Positions 12,690-25,700 of a stretch of DNA of 64,000 bases are shown here, one piece after another (the stretch's first letter is position 1; the number at the start of each line of letters is the position of its first letter). The stretch is from contig NC_065888.1 in NCBI RefSeq assembly GCF_905147045.1, forward strand, positions 2,299,001 through 2,363,000. Direction: 5' to 3'. The stretch is from Nymphalis io. Taxonomy: Eukaryota; Arthropoda; Insecta; Lepidoptera; Nymphalidae. The position numbers and the translations under genes were made by a program. The notes beneath the pieces were generated by a model. The model saw nothing but the letters and a program-made list of their open reading frames with translations, was not told where the DNA came from and did no database searches.

Positions 12690-14340
12690 ATTCACTACCT
12701 TTTAAGGGCTGACAAAGCGATATCGTTTAAAGACGAGACTCAAATATAAAGAGCGCTTCAGACTACTTTGTTGTGGTTTCGACGACCGACCTATATAGTT
12801 AGAACGACAAGGAACGCAGTAATGAATTTAAGTTAAATTAATAGAAGACGTTTGAATTTAGAAATATTGATATGACAGAAAATTATAGACAATGACGTCA
12901 CGAAACGGAGAAACGATTGTGAGATTGCAACTGAACAGATAAACTGCCGTTTGTTTTCCGCCTTTTCCCATACCGCCTCAAAAAATTATATTAACACCTG
13001 AAATAATTATAAACGTTATGGACAAACGTTATAGACACAACCTTCTCCCCAAAAGGGAGACGAAGCATTAGCCCAGCAGTGGGACATTCACAGGCTGTTA
13101 CTGTTATGGACATTACTGCCAAAATAATAACAAATTTTGCTTACTCGTTGTCAGAGGTCACAGTCGTAAAAGGACATAGAGTACCTAATATCTCCCCACT
13201 TTCCTCGCGCTGAAACCGCAGGCAAGGAAACTGGTATATAATAATTGACGGATTAAATATAAACGATTACGGCTACGTTCATACATTCGAGTTAGGCTAT
13301 AATAACGAAGTAGTACGATACTAACATTATCAATAACGTTAACGCAGATGGAGCAGAAGCAACCAAGTTAAATTAGTGTTAAAAGTCGTTAATCAAGAGT
13401 GATCGTAGATATAATTGAATGTATAATGACGGGTGCGATGGTTTCGCGTGTTGAATGTTTTCTTTCAGAGTCAATAGAGCACGAAGGTGCTTAACATTCG
13501 AAGTTCTCATTTCTCTATTGCGCAGAATGTTGTTTCCTTCACAAATTAATAGTCATGGGATGATTTAAACATCTTGAATTTAATTAATTTTGAGCTCAAG
13601 TCATTTAATCCAATATAAAGCTTAGCTTACTAAAACATTTTTTCATAATCACAGTGTTTTTAAATTTAACGTATGTATAATTTAATGACATTGACTATCG
13701 TAAAATTGCTGGTTTTAAAGCCATATATTTCGTTTTGATTTAAATCAGAAATGAATCACTATTATTTGTCATGCACGTCTATCCCGATCGGAACAGCCAT
13801 AAGAAAATTTCACTTTAATAGCTGTACTTAGTTGCTCTACATAGAAAATGTAAATTATGGCAGAGAAATTCAAAATTGTCTTATAATGAAATAATAAAAG
13901 TTTTAACTAAATATCTGTTTCTGAACACACTTATCGCCGGCTTTCTTATGTTCAATGTTAGCAACTAATAGCAGTCGGGTCATGTCTTAGGATAAGTTAG
14001 GATTTTGTTTTTATCTTTGTTGATCTAACTGTATTCTTATCACGCATAGTTTTATAGGGAAAGAGTAAAGAGAATTCTTATGTTACTTTCACTGCTGTAA
14101 ATCTTAGGAATCTAGGTACAGATGTTATGTATGTACGACGTATGAATACTAACTCGATGCGGATGCCTGTTAAATACAGATTATTTTTTATTACTTATGA
14201 CGTCAATTTTCGGTCTTCAATTGTATTGAATATGATATTCTGCATAATAAATTAAGTTATATGCATATTATTAGAATGATTATAGGTCTTATGTTAGTGA
14301 TAGAAATCAAAAAGTTTGTATTTATGGTGTGATGTTTTCC
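12690..14340. other. Gene-free stretch with a SINE-A tail fragment
   Basis: 13037-13105 is a SINE-A 3' fragment on + (AACCTTCTCCCCAAAAGGG to GGCTGTTACTG). I see nothing else assignable in this stretch. Confidence 0.5.
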
Positions 14341-14344
14341 GTAT

Positions 14345-14425
14345 CTATTATTAGAGTGAGCGTGCCGCAGGGCTTGATTTTGAGTCCTTTTCTTAAATTA
14401 ATATTTAAACGATCTTCTGTAATAT
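14345..14425 (+). pseudogene. Non-LTR reverse transcriptase scrap
   Basis: Translation gives V-PQG-ILSPFL, the RT palm motif that reads VPQGSILGP in Jockey/CR1-type LINEs. A related scrap lies at 17277-17350. There is no continuous frame beyond about 25 codons, so this is a dead fragment. Confidence 0.5.
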
Positions 14426-14811
14426 TCGTAGATTTAATTTTTAAGGTTTATATGTACATATTAGGTATACTAAAAACTATGACGAAGTAAATAATTTAAT
14501 ATCAAAAGTACCATATTGGTTTACAATTAAAAACGAAATGTGTAATGAAACATGTACAATGAAACTTCCATATTATTAACTAGACATGTTCAACGCCTGC
14601 TTAATAATTATAACTAATTCAGTTTAAGTAACTTTATAGCTAACGTAATCAGGCGCTGTTCATGCAATCACCAATGGTAAAACAAGGAAAATTACTTACA
14701 AATATAAGACATGAATTTGCTTTCCTTTGACTAGCTTAAAATTAAGTTACATTTGTATTTATGTAGTAATAATTTTGAATATTTATAAACTGGACTGGAC
14801 TGGCAAATATC

Positions 14812-14905
14812 TAATCTGATGGTAAGTGCCTATAGACACTGACACTAAGAAATATCATCCCTTATATCGACAATGCGCCACCAATCCTGGGAAATCTTCG
14901 AAACC
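14812..14905 (-). repeat. Repeat B fragment
   Basis: The blocks CTGATGGTAAGTGCC, AATGCGCCACCAATC and a diverged middle match repeat B in reverse orientation. Both ends are missing. Confidence 0.55.
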
Positions 14906-15403
14906 CACAATAGCATCCCGGATCAAAATGCACGTAAAGCCGAAGCAGGTAATAATTAATTTCCTTATAGTAAATAAATGAACCCACAATAGTTAAATTA
15001 AAGTGTTTTAATAAGTAATTAAGTAATTACAAAAAAAAAACAACGTACCACAGAGCAAACAATAAATTAACTTGCAGCTATGTAACTAGATGGCTCTGTG
15101 TTCCTTACATTATTTATTTAAAACAGTCCTGAAATGTAACGGCTGTGCCTGTTGTGTTATCCCGTCGGATTATATGTGTAAAGGAAAAAACAGTGCACTT
15201 GTTTTTGTGCACTCTCGTGGATTGTCATTAATATTAAAGAGTGCAATTATAAAAATCATTTAAAATACCGTTCGTATCAATAATTATAAAAGGATAAATT
15301 AGTATTTATGTATATTCCTTCATAGTATTCCATATTTTGTATAAAAGTTATTAGGTTTTTCTGGTGTCAATTCTCAGTAACAGCCTGGAGTCAGAAAGTA
15401 AAA

Positions 15404-15551
15404 AGTGTGTGATTTGCCATTCGTGTCGGATTTACCGTCCGGATCGTATCGGATTACAAAAGAGAGGGAATAGACAGTGAATCTGTGCTTGCGTACACAC
15501 TCGTTCACTATAATATGTCCTGCGTAGTTGGCTAATCTCTGTTGAGTGGCA
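15404..15551 (+). repeat. Repeat C copy
   Basis: Aligns with 12118-12281 over CGTATCGGATTACAAAAGAG, GAATCTGTGCTTGCGTACAC and the GTAGTTGGCTAATCT end. A weaker relative may lie just upstream at about 15145-15230. Confidence 0.5.
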
Positions 15552-15892
15552 ATCAAGAAGACGTCAATTTATCAATTTCATCAAAAGTTGCCATATACAT
15601 ATAAGTTGCCATATCCTCTTTAAAAATCCATCAATACTAAATACATTTTTTTATCATCTATACAATATACATAAAAAAATAATGCCATGTGTGTTTGTGA
15701 CTTTTAAAATCAACTTCTCAACAATCACCAATATATAAAAGGTATATTTAATAATTATCTTAGAACCGTTTTCTTGTATGACGAGAATGTTTTTTATTTC
15801 AATTCGATTGGTCACTTTTTGCTTCAATGCAAACAGTCATTTTACATATATATAATAAGTGCTATCTAATTAATGAACGCATGTAGATATTT

Positions 15893-16204
15893 GAAGCCGA
15901 GATGGCCCAGTGGTTAGAACGCGTGAATCTTATCCGATGATCGTGGGTTCAAACCGGGCAAGCACCACTGTATTTTCATGTGCTTAATTTGTGATTATAA
16001 TTCATCTCGTGCTTAACGGTGAAGGAAAACATCGCGAGGAAACCTGCATGTGTCTAATTTCATTTAAATTCTGCCACATGTGTATTCTACCAACCCGCAT
16101 TGAAGCAGCGTGGTGGAATAAGCTCCACAACCTTCTCCTCAAAAGGGAGAGGAGGCCTTAGCCCAGCAGTGGGACATTAACAGGCTGTTACTGTACTGTA
16201 CTGT
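15893..16204 (+). repeat. SINE-A, intact copy with 12-bp target-site duplication
   Basis: The head GAAGCCGAGATGGCCCAGTG holds the A box; GGGTTCAAACC is the B box. The body runs to GGCTGTTACTGTACTGT, a short pentamer-like tail. It is flanked by a perfect 12-bp direct repeat ATGTAGATATTT at 15881-15892 and 16205-16216, showing target-primed insertion. This is the best reference copy in the window. Confidence 0.93.
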
Positions 16205-16216
16205 ATGTAGATATTT

Positions 16217-17276
16217 AGTATTATTGTTAACTTCATCTACCAAGATAGATAATATTATCTGTTATATAATAAACTAGCTGCCCGTCTCGGCTGAAATTTT
16301 TATTTTTATTTTTTGTAAAGTAAAAAACAAATATCCTGTAAACCGACCGCCACGTTACTTCCCGGATCCAATCTAAACCATCCAGAAATATGTATGAACA
16401 AAGTAAAATTATTAATTAGGTAAATGACATTAAATCTGCGCAGAAATTAAAGGAATCACACACATATATATAATATATATATATTTGTATGAGCACTACC
16501 GAATAATTTTAGCCGTTGGCAAAGATCACATGGATATTTCACTTTATCCGACCTTTCTAACTTCCTAAATATTGTCTAAAAATAAGCGACCTCTGAGTAG
16601 TAACGTGTGATCTATATGAATTTTATTAGAAATGTAGCAAAATAATTAAGAAATACTTTAAAAAATTAGAAAATATTAAAATGATATTTTTTAAATAAGT
16701 TATAAATATAAATTTCGTGGGCTAAATAATCTTATAGCGCACATAGACAAACTGTAAAAAAAACTATATTATACATATAAAAATATAATAATTGTATCTT
16801 TATTTAAAAAAAAAAACAAAAGAAAAGCTATCCGTCATACATTTTGGTTAAAATTTCACAATTTCCTTCCAGACGCAGGACTCGGGTTGCGATAGCTTCT
16901 TAAAAGCATATGCATATCATAAAAGGTCATATGATGATATGAAAAGTACTCAGGGTTTTGGTAAAAAGAACCTTTTTCTGCTCCGCGACCAAGGATCTAT
17001 AAAAGTTGAACAAAAAAAAAATTATTGCATACCAAAAACCAAAAATAGCTCTTTAAATACTAAAATATAAAATTATCCGATTTATAATGTCGGCTTGTTC
17101 TTTAATCTTTCTTCCATTATTGATCCTTCCTGAGTATAACAGCATATTATTATAATTTAATAAATATAACAAAAATAAATATTTTGGCTAAGTTGTAAGT
17201 AAATGTATTAATCGTAGACCTTAGCCCATAATATGCCAATTAAAAAAAAAACAATAACAAATATATTATACGGATC
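16217..17276. other. Unassigned AT-rich DNA
   Basis: No gene or clear repeat. A short TA-rich tract lies near 16465-16485. Confidence 0.4.
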
Positions 17277-17350
17277 TACTGTTAGAGTGGGTGCTCCGCA
17301 GGGACCAATTTCAAGTCCTTTTTTTGTTAATATTTTAAATGATCTTATTT
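17277..17350 (+). pseudogene. Non-LTR reverse transcriptase scrap
   Basis: Translates as VRVGAPQGPISSPFFVNILN, matching the VPQGSILGPLLF-type RT motif and related to the scrap at 14345. No downstream catalytic motif survives. Confidence 0.5.
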
Positions 17351-17767
17351 TCTATAATATTAATAAAAAATGACAACCGTTCAGATAGAACGGTTTCTGT
17401 GATTTACTTGAGTAATTTTCAAGTTTCACTTATATTTTGTAAGCATATTATATTGAATACTGAAAATACAAAACATTACATACAAAAAAATTTAAGGGCC
17501 ATTTCAAAGAAGAAAAACATATGTACCTCTCCGGTAGTGGAGCGGAATATACCCGTCGGCAGCCGTGGTAGAGTTTCGAATTGTGGTGTTACATTATCAC
17601 ACGGTAAATTGTGACCATATTTTCTGTTCTAAAGAAAAACACACAAATCATACTTGTGTCGGAATTTTATATACTAGTATCGCATGTGGTCGTAATTCTA
17701 TTACTTTTTGTGCATATCTATGGCAAGGTAAGTATTTAACGAGTAAAAAATTATTCTTTATTAATGT

Positions 17768-17985
17768 AGGGACTTATAGGGACGGGTAAATGCGCCACCT
17801 GATGATAAGTTGGTACCTCTGCCCATAGACATTGACATTGTATGAATTATTAAACATTACTTACAACGTTAATGCGCCACCACCCTTGGAAACTAAGATA
17901 CTATGTCCCTTGTCCCTGTAGTTACACTGGCTGAATCGCCTTTGAAACCGCAACACAACAATACTAAGTATTGCTGTTTGATTAT
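17768..17985 (-). repeat. Repeat B, truncated copy
   Basis: Inverted copy with GCGCCACCTGATGATAAGTT, AATGCGCCACCACCCTTGG and ACACAACAATACTAAGTATT blocks. Its 5' (sense) end is missing. Confidence 0.7.
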
Positions 17986-18434
17986 AAATTATAAATTGGT
18001 CTAACATTAAATTTAATTCTCCTTAATTTATTATAAACTACAAAATTTTCTTGAATGATATATGAGCGTCAAATCACAAGATATTCGTAAACAATAGTTC
18101 AATTTGTTATTATATATTATATTTTATTATAGAAGTACAACCATTTTTTAGAAAGCATATAATACATAGTCAATAACAAATACGTCAACTGTGTAAAGGA
18201 AATGTATTCTATTGGATAACGAGATAGCTTTTATTTAAGTAATTCAATTCATTTAATTTAACGGTTCTCCTTGTGATAAGCCTGTAGGCTTTACGTGCTA
18301 TCCAAAGCACAGAAATAAGACACTGATACTGCCCAAATTCCTACAAGAGCTATCCCAGGCAATTCTGACACTGGTCTGGTAATAATTAAGATAATCACTT
18401 TCAACCATACCTTCTTATGAATGTATGAATTGTA

Positions 18435-18668
18435 TTAACTTGTTAGATATATATGTCTTACATCATACATCGAAGGAGCTGATGGGTTACATTCGCGAGG
18501 GTTCGAAGGACATGTTTTGCATGTTGTATCTTCACTATTTTTGGATTTAGTCGCGGAACGATCTTTATTTAGATCATTATCGCAAATTTCACTTTCGAAT
18601 CGATTAAAATATTTTGCGATACGACAATAATCAGAAAAAACCGACAAACAAGATCGGCTTTTTAACAT
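18435..18668 (-). CDS. Possible small Cys-containing protein (77 codons)
   Basis: An ATG-initiated frame of 77 residues, not recognised. The N-terminal half is basic with scattered Cys, followed by an acidic/Lys-rich middle and a C-terminal CKTCPSNPRECNPSAP segment. Six Cys in total would fit the small Cys-rich proteins elsewhere in the window, but there is no matched paralog, splice context or clear poly(A) signal. It could equally be a chance frame in AT-rich DNA. Confidence 0.3.
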   Translation of the reverse strand: MLKSRSCLSVFSDYCRIAKYFNRFESEICDNDLNKDRSATKSKNSEDTTCKTCPSNPRECNPSAPSMYDVRHIYLTS

Positions 18669-19219
18669 TTTTTGTATATTTTCAAGATAAACTTTTAATA
18701 AAAATAAACGTAGAAAACATTTTCATTTTTGATAGTTTATGACACAGCTTTTTGTCTTATGACATGAGTATTTCTTTTTTAATGCCAATTATAATCTTCG
18801 AACAGGATAAGGCATAGACAGAGAACTTACTACTTTACACTTCGTCGTCGAGTATTCTAATATGAATAATTGAAACGTTTGATAATAATTCGGGATTTGA
18901 CGGATGTAAATAAAAAAATATTCTTACTCACGTTGTAGTTTTTTTTTTGTTAGCGTTGTATACTTGGAGCATGCTCGACCATGTACGAAGCTGATGTTGG
19001 TTTTAGACCTGGTTATATATTTGAGACTTTCTTTAGTATATCACTATAAGTCGGTTGTCAACATTTTACAGGTGAATAATGAAGTGAGTTCTGACAGAAT
19101 AGCTCTACAGCACTAATGATATATTGAATATGTTATAACTTTTTTAAACGTTTATTTTTCTTAAATTTTGGACTTAACTATGGTATTCATTGTTTACAAC
19201 GGAACTAAAAAGTACCTAT

Positions 19220-19458
19220 GCTCTACTGGTGGTGCTTTTACCGCAAAACAGCAATACTTGGTATTGTTGTGTTCCGGTTTGTAGGGTGAGTGAGCAAGTG
19301 TAATTACAAGCACAAGGGACATAACATCTTGGTTTCCAAGGTCGGTGACGCATTGGCGATGAAAGCGATGGTTAACATTTCTTACAATGATTATGTCCAT
19401 AGGCTGATGACTACTTACCATCAAGTGGCCTACATGCTCGTCCGTCTATCTATACTAT
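19220..19458 (+). repeat. Repeat B, 5'-truncated copy
   Basis: Good match from ACCGCAAAACAGCAATACTT through GGTGAGTGAGCAAG to the TACTATAAATATT end. It lies just upstream of the SP1 pseudogene exon 1. Confidence 0.75.
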
Positions 19459-19485
19459 AAATATTAATAATAATAAGACAGAGGC

Positions 19486-19540
19486 ATTATCTTATTTAAT
19501 TGGATAAATACATTTATTAAATATTTTCTATCAATCACAC
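19486..19540 (+). promoter_or_regulatory. Relic of the protease promoter block
   Basis: Contains TTATCTTATTTAATTGGATA and a TTTTCTATCAATCAC stretch that line up with the conserved block upstream of SP2 (21794-21856) and SP3 (29825-29872). It precedes the decayed SP1 start at 19573 by a shorter distance than in the intact genes. Confidence 0.5.
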
Positions 19541-19894
19541 AGAACACTTTGTTAGCCTCACATTTGACAAGAATGCTTAAAACTGTTTGCCTTGTGCCTC
19601 TCTGCCGCTGTAGGTAAGTTACATAGTTCCTATTTATATTTGAAATATATATATCATAGAGATATTTCATTTAAAACGACAACACGGTGCTTGGTAGTCG
19701 CATCGCCCATAGATCCTGAACACAAGGTGAAGATACCATAACATTATAACTATAGATATCGGTTACTATAAAATTCAATATAATATTTTTTATATCATCT
19801 ATCATATTCCTTTCTAGTTGCTGGCTTATATGGCCTCGAATTTAATAACTAAAAATTAATTAAAATATTTTATTAAAAATGTAAATCAAATATA

Positions 19895-20085
19895 ATATAC
19901 TAATCTGTACAAATGTATAAATGCGAAATAAACTCCTGTCCTGTCTGTTATGCTTTCACGGCCAAGCCACCTAACCGATTTTGATAAACCGAATTTGGTA
20001 TGACGTAAGCTTGAACACCAAGGATGGACTAAATTTTTTAAGCTAATTTTTTTTATGTAATACCCGCCCCGTATACATACATAAA
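19895..20085 (-). repeat. Dispersed non-LTR-like repeat, 3' part
   Basis: Reverse orientation copy of the 3885-4058 type. It begins with TACTAATCTGTACAAATG and AAATGCGAAATAA, followed by GTCTGTTATGC and CCTAACCGATTTTGAT. It lies inside the SP1 pseudogene. Confidence 0.5.
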
Positions 20086-20408
20086 ATTTTTCATTCATAA
20101 AATAAAGGTGTCTTTTATCATTTTGAAATAAGCTTGTGATATTTTTTTCTAGATAATATTTTTAGTAATCGTGTTTCCACAGCTTATAGGCATTACTATA
20201 TATAATAACTTCACAAAAGCACTAGAGGTTATTTCGACCACTAATGGTTACTCTAAATGGGATAATAAGTGTAAAAACAATACGTGAATAAGAATGGCTT
20301 TTAGTTAAGGTATGTCAATTTTGTTCGTCGAAACTTTGAATAAATATAAGAGATTCAAAGCTGTCTCGTGTCCAGGGACTTCCCGACTTCGAGCGTTCCC
20401 AAACTCGT

Positions 20409-20485
20409 AACTGGCACACTCACCCTTCAAACTGTAACACAACCAAACTAAATAGTGCTGTGTAGCAGTAGAACAAGTAACTCAT
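20409..20485 (-). repeat. Repeat B fragment
   Basis: CTGGCACACTCACCCTTCAA and AGCAGTAGAACAAGTAACTC match a short central part of repeat B in reverse. Confidence 0.5.
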
Positions 20486-21793
20486 TACATTATTATTTGT
20501 TTCAGTAAACTCAACAAATTTCGTTTATAAAAGTAAGGTTATAAAAACAATTTTAATAATGGTGTTATTTTAATTTCAGCCGTGAACCAACCAATGCATT
20601 CCAAATACGAGTGTACTCGGAGTGTGAGTCTGTACGAATCGGGCGTATACCTGGTAGCAATTATGGACTAGCTGATAACCAAGCCATATATAGTATGGGT
20701 TATAGGACATCCCCCAATGACATATGTAAGTCTATATAAACTTATCTAAACTTTTAATCGTGCTAGATATCTGAACCTAACGGATACGAGGGCGGGACGC
20801 TTGCTCTCAAGACTCGGGCGGCCCTCATCCATAAAGGTATGGTGGTCAGTGTTTTCCCCTTCGGCAATAGTTGCGGAAACGGTCGCTTACCAGTTGTTTA
20901 CGCTAGAATTTCGAGATACTCAAGCTGGATATAATCCAATACCTAAATGTAAAAAAACAGTCTTCTTAATTTTTAAATAAATACTAAACAATGCTTTGGT
21001 GATATTTTTGCAATCACCCGAAACTTTCTTTTAGATAGACACAACAGACATCAAATATGGCGACCTTATTTTATTAGAATAAATATATTTAAGCAAAATT
21101 ATAATAAAAATAAGATCGTTATATATAACTGGAAATTTAAGATTATTATCGAATTGACTTTTTGAACAGTTCTTTGATTTTAATTGTCATATAAATAATA
21201 TTACACAGTGATTCTTACTGTCATGAGCTTTCGAAAACAAAAGTAGAAAAGATTTCTATTTTTAATGATATTATTATTAACAATAAATCATAGTTAATTT
21301 TTCTGTCAACGTTAAGGAGTAATGAGACGTATCGTCAGCAAACAATGCAATATCATACATACCATTAATATAGAATGTCATTTCAACATTTATGTCTAGC
21401 AGAAACAGGAAATAACCTAGAGTATTTATCCCTAAGAAACGTCCATTTTTACAAACTTAGAAGAATTCATCCCATTTATAAAAGCATGTTGAGTTCTTTG
21501 ACTTAGATTTAAAGCAATTATATCAAATGCAATAAATAATAAGGTAAGTAAATAATATTACTGCATATTATATATATAAATAGCATAGTATTAAGACTGA
21601 CAGAAAGATAGCAGTCGCAGTATTGTGATTGACTGTTAAAGTTATCACAATATTGCCACTGAGTTTGTCGTAAAAAACCGATTACCGTTAGGTTGTGATA
21701 ATAACATACCTTACAACCATGGATTGATCTAATATTTTAATTTCTTAATAATTGACAACGGATCTCTAAAAATCACATGTACTGATTAAACAT

Positions 21794-21876
21794 TAAGATA
21801 AAAGCGTTATCTTATTAAACTGTATAGATAATTAAATTATATTTTTTCTATCAATAACATGATTAAGATAGAATAG
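21794..21876 (+). promoter_or_regulatory. SP2 promoter region with GATA motifs
   Basis: AAGATAA, TTATCTTATTA and TAGATAATTAA form a block shared with SP3 and the SP1 relic, about 95-130 bp upstream of the ATG. TTATCT and AGATAA are GATA-factor core sites, which are common in gut digestive gene promoters of insects (general knowledge). A weak TATA-like GATAGAATAGA lies 50-60 bp before the ATG, where SP3 has a clear TATAAATA. Confidence 0.5.
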
Positions 21877-21924
21877 ACGTCTCATTTTTCAAACTCAGTA
21901 TTTTGGCTTTAGCATTTGACAATA

Positions 21925-23402
21925 ATGCTAAAAATTGTCTGTCTCTTGGCGTTGTGCCTCACAGCTGTTGTGGGTAAGTTACATAGCTATTTATGCTTAT
22001 AAAATATACACAGATGATAAAGATGATATAGATGACAAAAAATGTTTTATATGTCTGTATAAATTAATATTTTGTTAGTGAATGGTTACTACCGCCTGTA
22101 GATATGACACTGCAAAAAATATTCAGAAGAACTGCACAGATGATAAAGATACCAGCCATATTATATAATATGAAAAAATTATAATACACTATACAATTCA
22201 AAACTCGTTGAAGAAAATATGTATGTTTTTCAGATGTATATAATAAATACTACGATAACACCTACTTTGCAACCAGCATGAGCAGACATTCACATCGCTG
22301 GGCTGTTTAGGTATTTAAGATGAATATTATTTTGTTTTTGTTTTCTTGTAGCTTTACCCCCACGGCAGAGAATAGTGGGTGGTTCATTGACTACTATCGA
22401 CCAGTATCCATTTGGGGCTGTGGTTTTGATGTTATTCGATTCAAATTTCCGCCAAGTATGTGGAGGTACTATTATAAACAACAGATCGATTCTATCCGCT
22501 GCTCACTGCTTCTTGTAAGTAAAAATGTAATATTAAATCATTTTGCTGTATGTAACAGCACCATTAAATAAACTGTTCACAATATTTTAATGGTTTCCTA
22601 ATTTAGTTGCTAGCATATCGCGTGTAGGGCCGTAGCCTTCTTTATGAAACCGTCGTGTTCCAGAAAGAGAGGTCGGAGAGACCGAGAGAAAGGCCGAGAA
22701 AAGTTTATAAATACGATCAATGTTAATAATGGTGCTATTTCAATTCCAGCAGTGGACCACCCAATCTATTTCAAATACGAGTCGGCTCCTCTTTTGCCAG
22801 CAGCGGCGGTTACGTCCATCTTGTATCACAAATTATCAATCACCCCGAATATAATGAGGACACTCTAAATAATGATATCAGCGTACTGAGAGTTACCCAA
22901 GCCTTTGCTTTTGGAAATACTATACAAGCCGGGCGTATCCCTGGTAGCAATTATGGACTAGCTGATAACCAAGTCGTATGGGCTATAGGTTGGGGCCAAA
23001 CATCTGTAAGTGTATATGTACAATTTTTATTGATCGAAACTTTTTAATGCTTTTACAACTAAAACTGAAACCGAATTATTTTGTTTTCTAACCAAAAATG
23101 TTTACTTTTTTAAGTTGGCTAGTACGCCTTCCGAGCAACTACGTCATGTCCAGATCTGGACGATCAATCAAGACATATGCAGAAATAATTACGGGGGTGG
23201 TATCACCGATAATATGTTGTGTGCTGGATATCTTAACGTGGGAGGGCGGGACAGTTGCGCTCAAGATTCAGGCGGCCCTCTTCTCCATAACGGTATAGCG
23301 GTCGGTGTTGTCTCCTTTGGTATTGGTTGTGGAGACGGTCGCTTCCCTGGTGTTTACGCTAGAGTTTCAACATACTCAAGCTGGATACAAGCCAATGCGT
23401 AA
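21925..23402 (+). CDS. SP2: trypsin-like serine protease, 4 exons
   Basis: Exons 21925-21973, 22352-22514, 22750-23005 and 23115-23402 join to a 251-residue secreted protease. All introns are GT-AG, in phases 1, 2 and 0. Residues 1-16 are a signal peptide. The zymogen cleaves after R23 to give the IVGG N-terminus. The triad is H68 (AAHC), D113 (NNDISVLRV) and S208 (DSGGP). D202, the position equivalent to chymotrypsin 189, predicts cleavage after Lys/Arg. Residue 206, equivalent to Gly193 of the oxyanion hole, is Gln. The length and two-domain layout are normal for midgut trypsins. A neighbouring decayed copy lies upstream and an inverted paralog downstream. A digestive role in the larval gut lumen is inferred from family and promoter, not shown. 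Confidence 0.93.
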
Positions 23403-23964
23403 ATGAAAGAAAAAGCAAAACAAAAAACTGATTATAATGTACTATTCTTTATTTCTAAATAAATAAGTATCAATGCTTTGGTGATATATGTGCATTCAAC
23501 AAATTCTTTTTTAATAGACACAAATATAGCGATATTATTTTATTACAATTGACATGAGCAAAATTATGTTTTTACTAACGATAAAGGTTATTAATAATCT
23601 TATTCTGAAACATTTCTTCATTTACATTTTCTTTCATTTCTGGGACATTTACAAACATTTGCTTTACATTTATTAATAACTAAAAAATTACGATAATTTA
23701 TATTTTCGAAATGACTTCTTGAACAGTTCTAAATTTTTAATTGGTAAATTAAATAATACAAATACCAAAAGTCAATAAGTTAAACAAGTGATTTAATAAT
23801 TAATAAAAACCTACCGTCGGTTCGGAATGTAGAATTATCCACGAAGAACTGACAAGAAACTCAGTAGTTAGTCTTTTTCATCAATTAAAAATATACGTGT
23901 AATATTTTAAAACAATATAATGCTTATATCCTGAAACAAAACGAACACTAACCCAAGGCTCTTA

Positions 23965-24187
23965 TATCGTATACGCCCACAGACATTGGCATTGTAAGAA
24001 ATGTTAACCATCGCTTTCATCCAACAACCTTGGGAACCAAGATGTTATGTTCCTTGTGCCTGTAAATACACTGGCTCACTCACTCTTCAAACCGGAATAC
24101 AAAAATAAAAAGTACTACTGTTTTGTGGTAGAATATCTGATGAGTGGATGGTAACTAAACGAGCTTGCACAAAGCCCTACCTACCAC
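23965..24187 (-). repeat. Repeat B copy
   Basis: Inverted, 3'-truncated copy: CATAGACATTGGC-like block, CAACCTTGGGAACCAAGATG, ACTGGCTCACTCACTC and GAGCTTGCACAAAGCCCTAC. It is young-looking apart from small deletions. Confidence 0.75.
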
Positions 24188-24199
24188 CATTAAAATCAT

Positions 24200-25700
24200 C
24201 CAATTAATCTTTATACTTTTTATATGGGTTTTAATTACAACTTTGTTTTATATACCAATAAACAAAATTTTGTTTATTGAGATATGTAAAATGGTCTCAA
24301 CTTTGTTATAGAAACGAATACTCTACCAGGACGGATATATTAACTTTGTAAAGTCGAAAACTTTAGAGTTTATTTATTTATTAAGAGTTAGCGGTTGTTA
24401 CCTACACAATATCTTAATATATCATACAATAAAACTAGAAAAAAATTTTGTATACCCAATTTGTAAAAAAAAAATTACATACATAGTGTTCTTGCGCCGA
24501 TTACAGTTTCATAAAAACATTAATGTGGTTGACTAATAAGTAACAATGAAAGATAATAAAAAATATTAAAAAAAAAGTGACAAATATAGAATATTATAAA
24601 AAAGTGTGTTATAGTTATATGATCTAATGTAAATACTAAATCGATGATGTTAATAAAAGTATTGTCTACTATTTTGATGCGAGTGTTCTTGAAATGTTCA
24701 AATTTTGTCTTTTTCCTTCTCGGGTTAAGATATTTTCTTTTATAAAATCAAAGTAAATTGAATTTGAATTGAATATAAGGGAGCGAGGGGCTTGTTGTAA
24801 CGAGGGTAAGTACTAACAGCCTGATTTCAACAGGGAGTTTAACTTTATTAACCTATTTCTCTTACTCAATGTGTCCTGGTGGACAGTAAAGGGAGCGGAT
24901 GTGTGTACGCGTTTCTTTTTTACCAGGTAAGGTAATATTATACTTTCGTAAAGATTTGGTTGGCTTTACTTTCTATTTATATTTGAATTTATCTACCTCT
25001 GATATTTTGTAACAGTTATAATGATCAATGTTATAGGTTATAGGGGTTAGTTGAACAAAATCTTCGGGCTTGTTGTAACATGCTACAACTTGCCCACTAG
25101 TTTTGACGACACCAGTTGTTAAGATGTTATTTTGTTTTCTTTTCTTTTAGAATGAGAGTATATAAAAAAAGTCCAGGAAACACAAATCCAAAGAAAACAA
25201 TGTTATTATGTTATTGTCTCCTCCTCATTGCTCCCATAATTTACTACCTTTAGATGTCTACGGCCCTTTTAAGAGCAAAAAAGAAAAAAGATGACAAAGA
25301 TAGGACAAGAGGAGTTCCACCAATCTTGGGAACTAAGACTACCCACATTGGCTAGCACAAAGCCTTACAACCAAAAAGTATAATAATATAATATAGTCTT
25401 TAATTATATTGTTTTTATCTCTACCTTTTAAGAAACATAGAGTCGAATACTTTGGGGTTATAGAAGGATAGGGATATAAGGGGAGCCGTTAACGACCTTA
25501 GGCTCCCTATGGTCAACCTCACCTGCCCGTGGTGCATCCTGCAGAACAACGAACGACGCTCTGGCGACCGAAATCGTAACGGTATAACCACAGCAGCACC
25601 ATCAGCGAAAGATTTCCAGCTACTGCGGTCACCAACCCGCCTGACAAACACGGTTACTAAGACCTCCCTAAATGGTCCAGGTTTTAAAATGTTTCTACAA
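24200..25700. other. AT-rich stretch with repeat relics
   Basis: A possible repeat C relic lies near 24800-24905 (GTGTCCTGGTGGACAGTAAA). A short repeat B scrap is at 25312-25372 (-). 25430-25700 is GC-richer and borders the LINE relic below, but I cannot align it to an RT domain. Confidence 0.4.

Larger units (their letters stand above)
19573..20935 (+). pseudogene. SP1: decayed trypsin-like serine protease
   Basis: Three relic pieces are seen. 19573-19613 resembles exon 1 of SP2 (signal peptide MLKTVCLV...) with small deletions before a retained GTAAGTT donor. 20579-20727 resembles exon 3 but lacks the block that carries the catalytic Asp, joining an RVYSE-like start directly to the GRIPGSNYGLADNQ segment; its donor is altered. 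20759-20935 resembles the second half of exon 4 out of frame; the GACTCGGGCGGCCC stretch around the catalytic Ser is recognisable at the DNA level, and the Trp-Ile C-terminal codons end in an early stop. No exon 2 is visible. This is a dead paralog of SP2/SP3, not a functional protease. Confidence 0.85.
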